A stretch of DNA of 64,000 nt, from the NCBI GenBank assembly GCA_022453515.1, contig JAJNNY010000041.1, forward strand, positions 124,001 to 188,000. The letters are read 5' to 3'. The translations under genes and the position numbers were made by a program. This document shows, piece by piece, positions 23,995 to 36,875 of the stretch. The notes below the pieces were generated by a model. That model was not told the origin of the DNA. It saw only the letters and a list, made by a program, of their open reading frames with translations, and made no database searches. This DNA is from Astrocystis sublimbata (lineage: Eukaryota > Ascomycota > Sordariomycetes > Xylariales > Xylariaceae). Position 1 is the stretch's first letter; every line of letters starts with the position of its first letter.

Positions 23995-26900
23995 TTATAT
24001 TGCGACAGCGGTATGGTTGTTATGTCGGTCACGGGATATCCAACCAAAAATGTCGGCTTTTGCACCAGGTTGAGTTGTTGAAGTTGGCCCTTCGATTGGA
24101 GTTCGCAAGGCAGTCTCGCGCGGTTCGAGTAAAACGCTCTTCCTGTAATTGCTCACTTGAACATTGCTTTGATCCAACTCTTTGATGCGAACAATCTGAG
24201 CCTGAAGCCATTCTTGCATATCTGGTACCTCTATCATTCTATAGGGTATCTGAAAGCGCTGTAGGTCGCCGATGATCTTGGCTGTACGGTTGTGCTTGTC
24301 GAAGTTGATAACAGTCATGCCTTGCCCACTGACACTGACGCCCGGCAGTTGCTTCGTGGCCGGATTGCCAATATCAACAAATGTCAGATCGGTGAGGAAC
24401 ATACCTAGGAAGGGAAGGCATGGAGGCACGTGGCCCTGGAGGCGTGATCGAAGAACCTTATTGTTGTTGGTAGGTTCAACAATGGCGTAAAGTGTCTTGA
24501 ACAATTCCCGGCGTTTGTGGCTCAACAAATCCCACGTCTTTCGCAGGCGGCTAATAACAGAACTGTTAAGGCTGCAAACGATGGCCATGAGTCCATCGTA
24601 GTTATTAAGCTCAAGACATTGATGCGCTATCTTAATCCATTGTTTGATCATGGCAGCCCGTTTCTTGACTTCGGGAAATTGCAGGATGGTATCTGCAACC
24701 AAATTCGAAAGATCATTGGAGAATCCAGACATAGCTTTCACATTGGGCGAATCTGCCCCTCCATTCTTCATCCACTGTGATCCAAGCAACTCTTCAGACT
24801 TGATGGAGGAAAAGATGGACATCTGTTTCAGAGTGATTTGCCGCGCAAGCTCGATACAGTCGAAGTCAAGAATTGAGGGTAGGCTACCGCCCGTTTTCCA
24901 ATTGGTTAAAAGTCCCTGTTGGCTTTTGGAAAGCACAGAGGTTGGTAGGGTAACGTCGGCAGGCACGAAGGGAGTTGTGGACGTGCTTGGTTTGCTAATC
25001 GTTGAAACAAGACGAGACAGAGCCAAGTGTTCCGAAGAAGTGACACGCTGAACCAGCTCGGTGAGACGTTTGCCAGCTGAGGGAATCACCAATCCCAGCT
25101 TAAACTCGGCAAAATGCGCAATCGACGGTAGAGCCTTGCCATCACTGGACTCACGCCAGTGGGACTCTAACCAACCCTTGAACACGTTGTACACGCGTAA
25201 GCGAACGGCGCCGGCAATGGTAGGGGATTCTTCAACATAGTCAAAACGCTCAACAAGCACCTCGACCAATTCGGTAGGAGTACAAAATAAGCGGAATGTA
25301 AGGTAAAAAGCAGATACGAACATCGCATCAGGCGTGGTTTCGTGCGTCGTCAAACGCTCCACCAGTGCAGGTAAGGAGCCCCCAACAACTTGGCCATCTT
25401 TATTTAGCATCAGCTCATGCACGTATGTTTTCTCAAGCAATCTCGATTCGACCTCTTCGACCTCTTCCGTAAGTGCCGTACTACATGTGGTGCTGAGATC
25501 GGATAGCGATGGCTGATTCCGTGGGATCTGTGTACTGTCGGGGGTAGTGGCGCGGGTAGAAGACTGGGATATGACACTAGACTCTGAGTCACGGCTGAGA
25601 TACGAGCTTCCAGTTCCAGTGCTTGTTGCCGTCCCCGTATCCGATCTGAAAGAGCTATGCAATTCAATATCGTGGGATACTTCGGTCGGGCTGTAGGACT
25701 CTTCTGGGACAAGTGCCGTGCTTAATTTTGGTAGCGGCTGAACCAATGGTCGTGATAATGGCACTGAAGATAGGCCGACCGATGGGCTCGCATCAGAAAG
25801 GATAGACCGTGGCCGAGATGATGGGGAAGACAACTCTGGAACTGCGTTTGTTTCGTCTAGTGAGTCTTCTGACGGGATCTCAGGCAGAGGTTTGTCTATT
25901 GACAGGTGTAATGACGTTGCTGGCGGTGCAATTGGAGACACCTTCAATTCGTCCACAATCTTTCTCTCTGGAGTATGCGGGCGACTTTCAGATGCTGCTG
26001 TCTCGAAGGCTTCCAGGTCAAGCCCAAAGTCAGTCCCTCGGACTTCAAATTCAAAGTCACCAATTTTCTCAAGAACCCATTTGGTCCTCGCGACACACTC
26101 GCCTGCGGTCTTGACGCAATGTATTGCCGCGTGTTGGAGGGCATCGTCTTGAGGAATGACGATTTGCTCGGCCTCTACGTCACACTGCTTCAATATGTCC
26201 CCTGCTGAAGAGACAAGGTCGCAAATATGACCAGACATGGCCGCATGGGCTGATTCCAGGGGTTCGGGTATGAGAGTGTTGTGGTCACACACCACATTAA
26301 CCACAGCCCACAACGCCCCACCAGAGGTTGTGGACAGTCTGATCGCTAGTGCGAATTCCGACCGTGAGAGTGATTGTAGACGAAGCCGACCAATCAAGGA
26401 GCTCAAGTGCGATAGAAACGCATCATGAGATGAGTTAAGCTGTTCTGATATCAAGTTGGGTGATTGTGCGGATGGTAGGCGACCGGCAAAAGATACTCTA
26501 TGTGTAATACTGGCAGAGAGTCGATTGGCTGCCAGTATGTCTCTTTGGGATATCCGGGTTTCGGATGTGATTGCTGGGGACTGGATGTACGACAGCCTCT
26601 GAGATGTTGATTCACCGGCCTGCGTGACTTCGGCCGGCGACTCGGTCATCGTATTGCCAGTGTTTGTCTGACAACCTGCGTTGCCCCCCTCTTCTATGCT
26701 GATCGATTCTGCGGGTGGTGTGGGTAAAACGAATGACTCTTCCATGACAGTTGCCATCACTGTCACCGTAGGCGCTCGGGTACGTCGCTCCTCCTCCAAG
26801 AGATCGATAAACCGCACACCCCTGACCACCACTTTAAAAGCTCTCAGAATCATTTCGTCAATGACATTGTTGACTTCCTCGGATAGATACGCAGAAACAC

Positions 26901-27641
26901 GGAGCATTCCTTGTAGGCGCTTCGCTGTTTTTACTAGCAACGACAACTCGGAGAGCAGACCTTTGCGGCCACGTCTAAGGCTTTCGCACCTTTGTATAGT
27001 AGCGGTCTCACGGGTCAAGCAATGCGTACGTTCCTAAAATGAATCTGCGTCAACAGCAGTTATGAGATTGCAGAAACGGGAGTTCGTACCAGAAGATACC
27101 GCACACCAGCAATGATCCCTTTCATGAACTCTTGGTTCTCAAAGATATCTTGATCGTCCGTGATCGTACTCCTAAGAAGATCCCAGAAATTCAGCAGAGC
27201 TTTTAGAAGATTCCTCATCTCTTCCGGGTCGTATGCCTCGCAGTAGTTTGTAGGCAGCCAGCCCCGTGCACCTGTCGCCAGCAAGGTCCCGTCAGCCCAA
27301 CCATTGGTGTGGATTGAGTGCACAAGCACCACATCACCTTCATCGAGAGGTAAAGTGATAGTCGAGTCGGTGACAGTACAAACTGGCTGAAAGGGATAAA
27401 ATGCTCGGAGGAAATTGTAAAAGACGGGTCGTGAAGGCTCTAGTTGCTGCGGTTCCACATCTTCCTGGGACTCATTCGGTGTCGAAGGTGGCGTTATCTG
27501 TAACTGCGAGTATATGCTCGCTGAAATATCGACCGCACCATCGTCCTGTGGACTGGCGCTCAAAGAGCCAGACCGACTGCTAGAGATTGCAAGAGGTGCA
27601 ACTTGCAAACTTGATCGTACAGGCTCCGAGTCCAGCATCAT
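23995..27641 (-). CDS. Cdc25-type Ras guanine-nucleotide exchange factor with SH3 domain
   Basis: Activates Ras by catalysing GDP release, upstream of adenylate cyclase/PKA and MAPK signalling. Exons 27641-27090 and 27033-23995 are joined in phase 0 over a 56-nt intron (GTACGA...TTTTAG), giving about 1196 residues. An SH3 domain lies near residues 65-135 (RAFYPFQP, LDEGDVVLVHS, NGWADGTLL, ARGWLPTNYCE). A long Ser/Thr/Pro-rich middle follows. RasGEF-N is near 710-850 (HELMLNKDGQVVGGSLPALV and ATYRLF-like FYLTFRLFCTP). The catalytic RasGEF domain is near 900-1130 (IELARQITLKQMSIFSSI, a CLELNNYDGLMAIVCSLNSS block, VPPCLPFLGMFLTDLTFVDI). This domain order matches yeast Cdc25 and its ascomycete orthologues. 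A further 5' exon is possible: the frame stays open upstream of the chosen ATG to a TGTGTAG acceptor-like site near 27716. Confidence 0.92.
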
Positions 27642-29379
27642 GGTTGCTGCGAAAGAAGGTCGTGGGGCACCATGAGGCTTGATATCGCTTGCTGGGACTG
27701 GCGTAGCAACAATCTACACAACGAGCCCCAGCTAGTGAGTCCCCCGGAGCGAAAGCTTTGGATGCAAAAGAGATCGAAAAAACGTCAGTCTAGCTTCGAG
27801 GTTCCCTGGTTCCGTCTACCGAGTCGCCGCCTTGATTTGGTGCGTGATCTAGTCGTCGATGCTACCAGTAGGTGTTCAGAAACACACGACTTGGAGTTGG
27901 TACGGCACAGAGTGGCTATAGTCGGATCGATTGTTAGCTCGCTACGTAGGTCCTGGAGAAAAGGTGGTGTTGGATTTTCTGTCTAGTATGGGCGCGAGTG
28001 ACACGAGACTGGTATGATGGAATGGAGGGAGACACGAAAGCTATTGATTCGTGACTAGATCGGGACAAGGCTAACTAGCGACGTTGGGAATGTTCCCCAA
28101 CGCAGGTTTCGCCAATCGAATCAGTGGCAATGGAAGTACAGATCAGATCTCTGCGCAGGCGTGGTGGCGGATTTCTCGTGGAGAATTCGTCATATGCCAC
28201 GGTAGGTGGGATGGATGCATTCATTATCGGTGTTGGCGTGCCCATTTTGCAGTCGAGAGGATTCGTATATAGTAGTTGAAAGGGAAGCAGAACCAGGAAA
28301 GTGTCAAAGACAGTGGAATAGCATACCTCGCGTGCGCCTCGCGCAGCTACCCGTCAAACCAACACACAAACTTCGGTCGATGCTCTCTCGCTCTGTCTCT
28401 CTCCCGTCAAACCACTCAGTAGGTACTCCCGTGCGTGTGGGTTCTTTGCGTGTGCCTGGCGCTGGCTCTGGCTCTTTCCGAGCCCGTCGATGCTGAAGAT
28501 CGTGGGGTGAGGTGGTGTGGGAGAGGTGTCTTAGACGCCAGCCAGGTACGTTGGAGGGAGGAAGGGGAGAGGGCAATGAATGATATGGAATAATGATAAT
28601 AATAATAGGAACAACCTGGCGTGCAAGGTAGGTACCTAGGTAGTCTCGGTAGTGTAGGTACCTAAGTAGGTACATGCTCGCCTGCCGCCCTACCGTGCCT
28701 CCCTCCTCACCTCGCAGACAACCTTAACCCTGACACCCTGGTCTAGTCGGCCCTAGCATCTAAGTACAGTAGGGTCGGCTCACGTCTCCGAGGGGCAAGA
28801 GCGACAGTCGTAAGGTAGATACCGTACCATATCCCATGCCGCATGAGACCCCCGTACCAGAACCCGTACCACCCCGTCGTGCCCGTCCCCCCCGTCTCGC
28901 CCGTGCAGGTGCTGAGTTCTCATATCGACCCCTGCCTGTCGCCCGCCCTGGTCGCCTGGTGCCCCGGCGCGCTACGCCACGACAGGCACCCGCAGGCACA
29001 CCCTAGTCGGCAGGCGACTGACTACCTAGGTACCAACGCGTCAACAGGCGGGGACCTGCATCTCTAACCGCTTTGGGCACATGATAGCCCTTTCTGGTCC
29101 GAGTTGGTCCAACGGACTGTCGAGCTTCTGTCGAGCTGCTTCGATGGGGAGATTGCGCTTGTCCCAATGGAGCCAGACCTCAAGCTCTTGGCGGAAGCAA
29201 GGGCAAAGCTCCAGCCGTACGCAACCGTAAATGTAAAGGCCCCATTCTCGCCATCTTGAGAGCCCCGAGAGCCCCAAGTCCACTCACTTGACGCGCTAGT
29301 GGTAGTGTGCAGAGCTTTTCTTTTCTCTACTCACGTCGAAGCCGGCGAGACCCATGCCACTAGCCATGTCCAAGGACGT

Positions 29380-29398
29380 CCTCTCTCTCTCTCTCTCT
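29380..29398. repeat. CT dinucleotide repeat
   Basis: A pure CT run of about nine units between non-coding segments. Confidence 0.85.
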
Positions 29399-31287
29399 TT
29401 CTTAATCTACGCATACTACCTACATAGTACTTAGATGCTTACTTACTTGCCTTTGCCTGTTCATACTCGTACGCGTACCATAGGCAGCTCCGCCACTTTT
29501 TGGATGGAATACTTTGCAATAGGACACCACGCCAGACCTCTCGCATTTGTCACACACGTGTTGCGCACGGCACTAATACAAACGAGTAGTTCATCAGAAG
29601 AAGATGCTTTTTGGTTGAGTGCATGAGTGTGGTCGACGAATCCTCATCGTTTAGCCAATTCCAAAATTACTGTGACAATACCGCATCGCATCTGTGGTCC
29701 TCGCACCAATGACCGACAGAATACGAACCAAAACTTGGGTGTGTTGCATCACAAGGGACCGAGGTTCCTCGCCAAAGTCAAACTGGAATGTGAGAACATT
29801 CAAATTCGCACGCCTCGACGGTCCGCCACTCAGGCACTCACTCGAGGTGTCAGGGACTTGAATGAGTACAGTAGTGGTCAGGTAGGCGTATGATTGTGTC
29901 ATGGCTCCCGCGAGATTGGTCTAATAGCCAGAAAACGTCATTTTGATCCCCCTAGAGTACATTTGGTCGCAGACCCGCCTCGCCCGCCACGCTATCGACC
30001 ACATGCCAGCTGAGGACCTCGAACCTTCCAGCGTGCCAGGCGACCAGGGGGGGCTCGGGAGGGAGTGGTCTTTCGTTGGAATTGCCATGCTCGCCATGCT
30101 CGCCATGCAACGATGCCTGATCAGTGTTCCTACATCCTATGTATGTAGGTACATGTAGACGCGCAGTCTGCACTACGGATACCAAAAAACCGCCAAGGTG
30201 GTTATAGACTTGACAGCTGGGGGTTGCATCCGGACATGCATCATGTCTGTACGCTAGTAAGAACCCCAGGGTTTCCTGAGGCTGTTCCGCTGGGCTGCAG
30301 CAAAACATGTAAGAAACCCAAGTCTCGCCAGTGTGATGACTGAAGTGCCCAGCATTCTACCCGTCTGGCCCGGCGCAGGACCCGTTGGAACACCAACTAA
30401 CCTAGCGGTTCTCGGTGGCTGCATATCTGGTGTCTGGCCTATCCCACCAGACCAGGGATTCGTCGCGGCACGTTGCCACTTGCTCCTCCAAAACCAACGA
30501 GCTTGTCGCCAAGGATCTGGCATGCGGAATGGGCAATAGCAGATGTAGGTACGTTGTTGCCGCATGCGGCATGCACCCCACGAGAGTGTGATGAAATGGT
30601 GATACTAGTATATACCACCTAATCGGCGAGAACAACCATCAATAAACGCCGGGACCAGGCCTTCTGTACGGGGGCGGGAGGGGGAATCGATCAAGGGCCA
30701 AGGATTGGACCTGGACATCTGGAGTCAGGGAGAAAGGTATTCAGGGTCAGGATGCAACCCTCCTCGCCCTCGTCGCTGGCTCGCCTGGGGGTCATGCTGC
30801 TGTGTGACAGGGTGTTCTCCCGGTCAATATCTAGGCCCGCTAGGTAGTACCAGGCTCGCTAATGGGCAAACCCAACGAGATCGGCACGCTATCTCTTGAT
30901 TCTGCATTGGCCCGAGCTCTGCTCCTGCGTGAACCTCCACTGACAGGTGCTTCGCTGAAGATGCACTCGTCTCATTGATCCAATTACATATGGACAACGG
31001 ATCGCCTCGAACGACTTCGCCCCCGTTCGCCGACCTTGTGTGAACATCCCGCCATATCGTGAAAACGCAGCCAAGCGCCTAATCATGGAGTTGATAGGAT
31101 CCAATCCGATCCCACCGACCCAGCTGGGTTCCAGAGCTTACATGTGCTGCGACGGCACTTGGCTGTGTGGATTACAAGACGCAATCCGATGAGCTCGTCG
31201 CAACGTCGCAAGATTATGCCTAGGTGGCTTAAACTTTGGAATTCGTAAATACGCTCGCTCCTTGATCCCATGTGAAAGGTGTGCCAA

Positions 31288-31551
31288 TTAGAGTGTGCGA
31301 GCGACATCCTCCATCGCCCTTAGAATACGAAGTGCAATTCTATATGTATGTATCAACGGGTCATTTTCATTTATATATGCACCGCTTGGTGGACTTGGAT
31401 CAAGAAAGTGCGCCCGCCTAACGAAACAGGTGGTTTCGGCGCCATGTAGTAATGAGTCGCTCTGGATTAAGCGTACGAGCTTATAGGCAGGCGGATAAAG
31501 AGTCTTACTAGGACTGAAATAGCCACATTCGCCTGTTGCGGTTTCTGGCAT
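31288..31551 (-). CDS. possible orphan exon or small hypothetical protein
   Basis: An 87-codon minus-strand frame starts with ATG at 31551 and has balanced, protein-like composition (for example LVRLIQSDSLLHGAETTCFV and a C-terminal RIALRILRAMEDVA helix). No domain is recognised, no clear splice partner was found, and there are no neighbours within several kb. It may be a chance frame; kept only because its composition differs from the surrounding short frames. Confidence 0.2.
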   Translation of the reverse strand: MPETATGECGYFSPSKTLYPPAYKLVRLIQSDSLLHGAETTCFVRRAHFLDPSPPSGAYINENDPLIHTYRIALRILRAMEDVARTL

Positions 31552-33789
31552 ACAAAGAGATCCGTGCTTGATTGCTATTGACTACACACTGCCGTTTATA
31601 TGAATCGAATTCCTGGAATCATATGGTTGAAACTGGCGTTCTAGGCTGAAAAGGTACAACCCGGCTGCTACCCTGCCATCATAAGAACCCAGTGTATCAT
31701 TGCCTCTTGAACAAAAGATTGAGGTTGGTTCGGCGTTGCGAACCCAGCGGCGGTTTGCGAGAAGAGAGCCAACAGATTCCCAACATTAATCCAGTCAGTC
31801 ACTGGACTTGCACATGTGTTATTGATGAAATGCTGTTGCAACCTAGTGTAACGAAGCTCTAGGTACAGTGTCGTCGTGGTGTAGGTACACCAGATCTGTC
31901 TTATGTTCGCTCACTATTACCTGCCCACCATTACTTCTCTCGATGGACGGACGGCACATGCAATACAACGCGCAACCCATCCGAGATGCCTCCAATGAGA
32001 GCCAGTCCCTATATTCTGCCGCCACTGGTTACCTCTGCAATAAGGTTGCAATGCTGCTGCGGAATATACGTTACCCAGGCGATCTATAAGGCTATTGTCT
32101 TGAGCTCTGTATCACAAACGCTCCAAGCGAGTCGATCAGATACATGCCATCGACCATACTAACTATCCAATATATCATGCTGACTATTCAGGCGTTGACC
32201 AATGCTTTCGCATCCAGTTGCTTTTGATGTGATGATAATTCGACAACCTTCCGATTAGTGACAAGAGATCGGGTTGAAGATACTGCCTCATCTCAGTCTT
32301 TGATACATGTAAGCCTGAGAAAACATGGGGGTGGTTTACATTGGCGATTATGTGCGGGTCATTGCGCTCGCTGCTTCTAGAGTAGCGCATTCGATATCAG
32401 TACAGTACTGAGCAGAGCTTGTCTGGAATTCGGGACGAAGAATTTGGGGCGATCAATGGAAGTACATAGTCACCAGGATGTACCAAAATCCGAGCATCGT
32501 GACTAATTGATTACATCGAAAGCCCTGAAACCCACTTGCCCTTGCCAATTGGTCAACGGAGCTGGGGTTATTGGAATATTGAATTCCAGTTCCACAGACG
32601 GCACTACCTGGATACAGCCATCAGGATTCAGCACGCTCACCATAGGTTAGTTCAGAAGGACAAAAACGCTTGTAAGTTTGCTCAGTGTGGTGTATAGGAG
32701 GGGTTTCTCTGCTCCAACATTTGTTCCATGGAACTAAGTCGCCATGAATGCCTGATCAAAGCCACTTGCATTCTCACCTGTTGAAATAGGTGTGCCCCCT
32801 ACCGTACGACTCCTCGCAGGGGTAGAACGCGGGGGCATACCGTAGCTGCATGTGGGCCTGGGAGGGACGACGATATTTTTGTCTCGGCACGAGATGTTCC
32901 CCCAGCCATAGCCCGATACACAAACAATATCCGGGGTTGCCAACACGGTATGCTTAGAACGCCACTTACGAGGAGCTGTCATTAGCGAAGCGAGAAGTAA
33001 GGAAAAAGAAATATTGCAGTAGAATTGGAAAAGTTGGGAATCAGTATAACAATACTCGATATTATCTGAGCTTGTTGAACCCACGTGAACCCGAGAAGGA
33101 AATGCTCAACGACAACCTAAGCGCCTGCCTATAGTACACCAACTCCTGTCGTCTTTACCTTAGGTACGCGTACATCCATAGTGCATGATGTATGCAGGGT
33201 ATGCACTCTGTAACCTGTAGATACCTATAGGTATACAGTGGACCGCGGCATGCAGGCCGCCGGTGCCATTCGGTTCGGCGGCGCGCCCTGCAATCCATGG
33301 ATGCCAAGAGAGTCGCAATGCAATCTTGCTGCAGAATTCCAACGTCGTCACACAGGCTTGGCAGGCCCGAGAGAAATCTTCTTAATTCTCAATTCATGGG
33401 TACTACTAGTCCATCTTTAGTAAGGCGGTTGTCCCTCACCAAGGCAGAGTTGCCAGATATGCGCAGATGTCTATTCCAGAGATTGCACTACCGAGCACTA
33501 CACCTCCCAGCAACGCAGTATCAGGATAAAGGATAAACTGCCCAAGCAAAGTTTGCCCTTTTCAAAGACACGTGTTTGGATCGACACGATGTTATGCGCG
33601 AGCTCACATCAGTTCCGAGAGCCGAGGGACCGATGGTAATCTCGGCGGCTCTGAAGAGACAGCACGAATGCCCGGGGTCTTGGCGTAATTATTACTTTGA
33701 GATTGTCACCAGCCCTGTGTTTTGCGCTGACAACGAGACTTGTGCCTGTCGGATTAGTTCCCGCTTGGAGGTATCTGTTGTCCAGAGCA

Positions 33790-33826
33790 GAGTCTAGAGT
33801 CTAGAGTCTAGAGTCCAGAGTCCAGT
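33790..33826. repeat. AGTCTAG / AGTCCAG heptamer repeat
   Basis: Three AGTCTAG units followed by two AGTCCAG units, a short tandem array in non-coding DNA. Confidence 0.85.
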
Positions 33827-36800
33827 AGAAGTTGATGTAAACGACAAATGGGTTGCAGCGGCGGACTGTCACTACTTTGGTGCCACGGCTGGCATATGGA
33901 GACATGATGTATCCGAAGTGGTAACAAATGTCGCTCCAAGATAGGCATCGACCGCGAGCTCAGCGCAATCTCCTGCTGTCAATCGGAAATGGCTGTCCAG
34001 TCGGATCTCACTCGACTGCCACACAGCATCAGGCCGACTTGTGGCGCCGGGCTTGCCCCTGGCGATGCTGTCATGAGGCAAACTGATAGGCAGCTGCGAA
34101 TCTGTTCTGCACATACGGTAGGCCTGAAGGAGAAATAAGGCAGGGCCATCACCTCGTATATGTCACATTATCACCCCTTTATTGAAATAATACTGCATGC
34201 TTCCCTTGCATAGGCCGGGCCCAAAAACAGACCGAATGGAACCGACAGTTTGGGACTTGGTAACGAGAACTCCATGGCGAAACTTTGCAGGACTCGCCTT
34301 TTGGGAGGCTGGCTTTCTCTCTACAGAAGGAATCGTCTTGTCTCTTCAACTTGCCCACCACTGTCCTCCCGATAGCGATTACGAAGTTGAATCATAACTT
34401 GCCGGTAATACAACTATCACCCGTTCGGCATCGACGGGCGTCAAGTGGGGCGAGCGAATATGCACTCTCACTCGCCTGTCTCATAACCCGCGCAGACGAA
34501 CATTCTGTACGAGTAGCACTTGGTATGGTTCTCGCCATCCGCTTCCTTTGTCTCCTTCTCTCCGCTACCGCCCGATGGGAAAAAACCTTCCAAGCCACAT
34601 GCTGTACATGCCTTGGCAGCATCGGAGCGATGAATTTCCCCGTACTGTGTAGCCCAAACTCTTCATGATTAGCCCGCGATCTTGTTTTTTTTTCTTCTTT
34701 CCCGCGGCTCAAAGCCATGCAAGGGGCACGACCTCGAAGTGTTTAACAGCTTACCAGATCACACACTAACAGGATACTAAGACACACCGTTAGACGGCGG
34801 AAGCCTTCCGGATATCCAGCCGTGGCTTACGGTGGTCCAGGCGCTCGCTCCCAATCCTTCCGGTTCCTCGCCCGCCAAACATTCATTAACACTCGCCAAC
34901 CGCTTTGCCTCTTCGCACAACTAAGGTTTGCCAGCCAACCTCGCCAACTACCGAGAAGCGGCCGCCAGACTAGCTGGCCAGGAATAGTATTACGGATACG
35001 TAAGTACGAGGCACATCCTTCATGTTTGGTGTCTCTTCACAGACTCGGGATGTCAGTATGCCGACTCACTTCCGGCACTTATGGTCGATCCATCATTCCC
35101 AGTCAATGCGAGGTCATGCTCTAGTCTGCAGTAGTCCAGCGATCATCAAAAAGCTGGAACCAGCAGGAACCAGTGCTCTTCCCAGGTACTCGTACCTGTA
35201 CCGGAGAGGCTGGCTTGGCCCCATCTCTGATATACTTAGACAGGTAGCTAACAGGTAGCGTCACCCTGCATGTACCTACTGTTAAACTAAACTCTTACTT
35301 ATGACATGGGCTTGAACCAAAGCCCCCCCCCCCTTTTCAGCTAGAACTTGACTTGAGGCCTATTGCCAAGCTGCGGACCGCACACGGGGAACGTGACTGT
35401 GATTCCGGATTGGCAACGCCTCACCGCTACAGGATTCAACCAAATCGAAAGACCCGGAAGATGCAAAATTTCGATGGTTTACTGATGCAACACGAGCCGT
35501 TGGCGGGCCGGACGGTTCCTTCACCTTGAGCCTAGTGTTGTGGGTATTAGCCTGGCCGAGCCAGGTGCTGGTGCTTGTCACTTGTCGAAGTATGAAGGAT
35601 CATAGAGGCAATGCAAAGCCAAGGGAGAGGAAACAACCATTCTGGACTTTGGAATACCTATTGGGCTACCTCTTCTCCATCTCTGCGAAATCCATCATCC
35701 ATCTTGTGCTTTGTAGCCCTTCGCTGCACAATATCCAGGTGCACCGTTCGCTGGGCGGGTGAAGGGACGAGATTTGATTCACTAACAGTACTGTACTAAG
35801 ATTATCAACTGCTTTTATCTTGCTGGTAAACAATCGCATATTATATGCTCGCATGTCATTAGTTGGTACCAAGCCACTGTCTGGTGAAACTGGGTCTACC
35901 TGTTTTGACTATATACCTATCCATACAGTATGCTGATTTGTTGTATTTTCCTGTGGTGAGATTGAGACGTTGCGAGATGAGCGTATGGTCCCACGGCATC
36001 TTGCCTGGAGTGGTATAGTTTCTGAGTTCTGCACGCCCGGATCGAACAGAGCAGCAACCAGGCATGCCAGGGGGCCAGATACCCCAGTAGATTCCGTGGG
36101 CCGGTGAGCAGTACCAATTGAAGTACATGCGGACATGACGGGGGGTAAGCAAGAGATAAAGAAACCGTAGACATCCGAGGACATCTACGTATACTGCAGT
36201 CACATATAACATGTGCAGGACATCTGGCGTGTTCTACTATGTATTCCCAACTTGTCTCGGATGCGATGCTTGCGACGTGGTTTTGAACGTGGCGCTGCAC
36301 GTGCTTTACTCTAACTAGGACGGAATAGAAATAAAAGGTTTCCTTCCCTGGTAAACCCGGCGACAACGAGCTTTGAAAACGGGCATCGGGTCGGGCCACA
36401 AGTCCCTGGCTGTCTACGTACGTAGGTAAGTAGGTACCTCTTTATCCACTTGACTCATCCCAAGTCTGTAAAGCTAGGAGACACTTTACTATTACATCTA
36501 CTCTGTATGTAGACTTGATACTATGTAGTTAGCACCTGTCGGCAGGGTTATTTGCAGATCTTGGCGCACGCACAACCGAAAAGCGTTCCCAGATTTGTTT
36601 GGCGTCGTCTACGAGTAACCTTCAACTTGGGACTAACACGATACCATCCTCGTTCGTTCTTCCATGACTCGAACAACTTTCAACAAAGCTTACCAAAACC
36701 CCATTAAGCTTTCCACTAGGCATGCAGGAACGGAGACATCGGATATATTCTTGACCGGCGCACGGATTATATTGTAGCCAATTACATCGACAGTGTGCCT

Positions 36801-36875
36801 CTCATTTTACCCCTCGATCTCAACGGAGCCTTGGTTACCCGACAGAACGCGTCAATCACAGTACGGGCTTTGCCT

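Larger units (their letters stand above)
27642..36875. other. 9.2-kb gene-poor stretch
   Basis: No confident gene. It contains CT microsatellite (29380-29398), TCTAGAG repeats (33790-33826), short poly-C and poly-T tracts, and CCTAGGTA elements (28630, 29022). The first few hundred bases are probably the RasGEF promoter and leader. One protein-like frame at 31288-31551 is listed separately. No transposon motif or strong AT-bias was seen that would mark a repeat-induced-mutation block. Confidence 0.4.
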
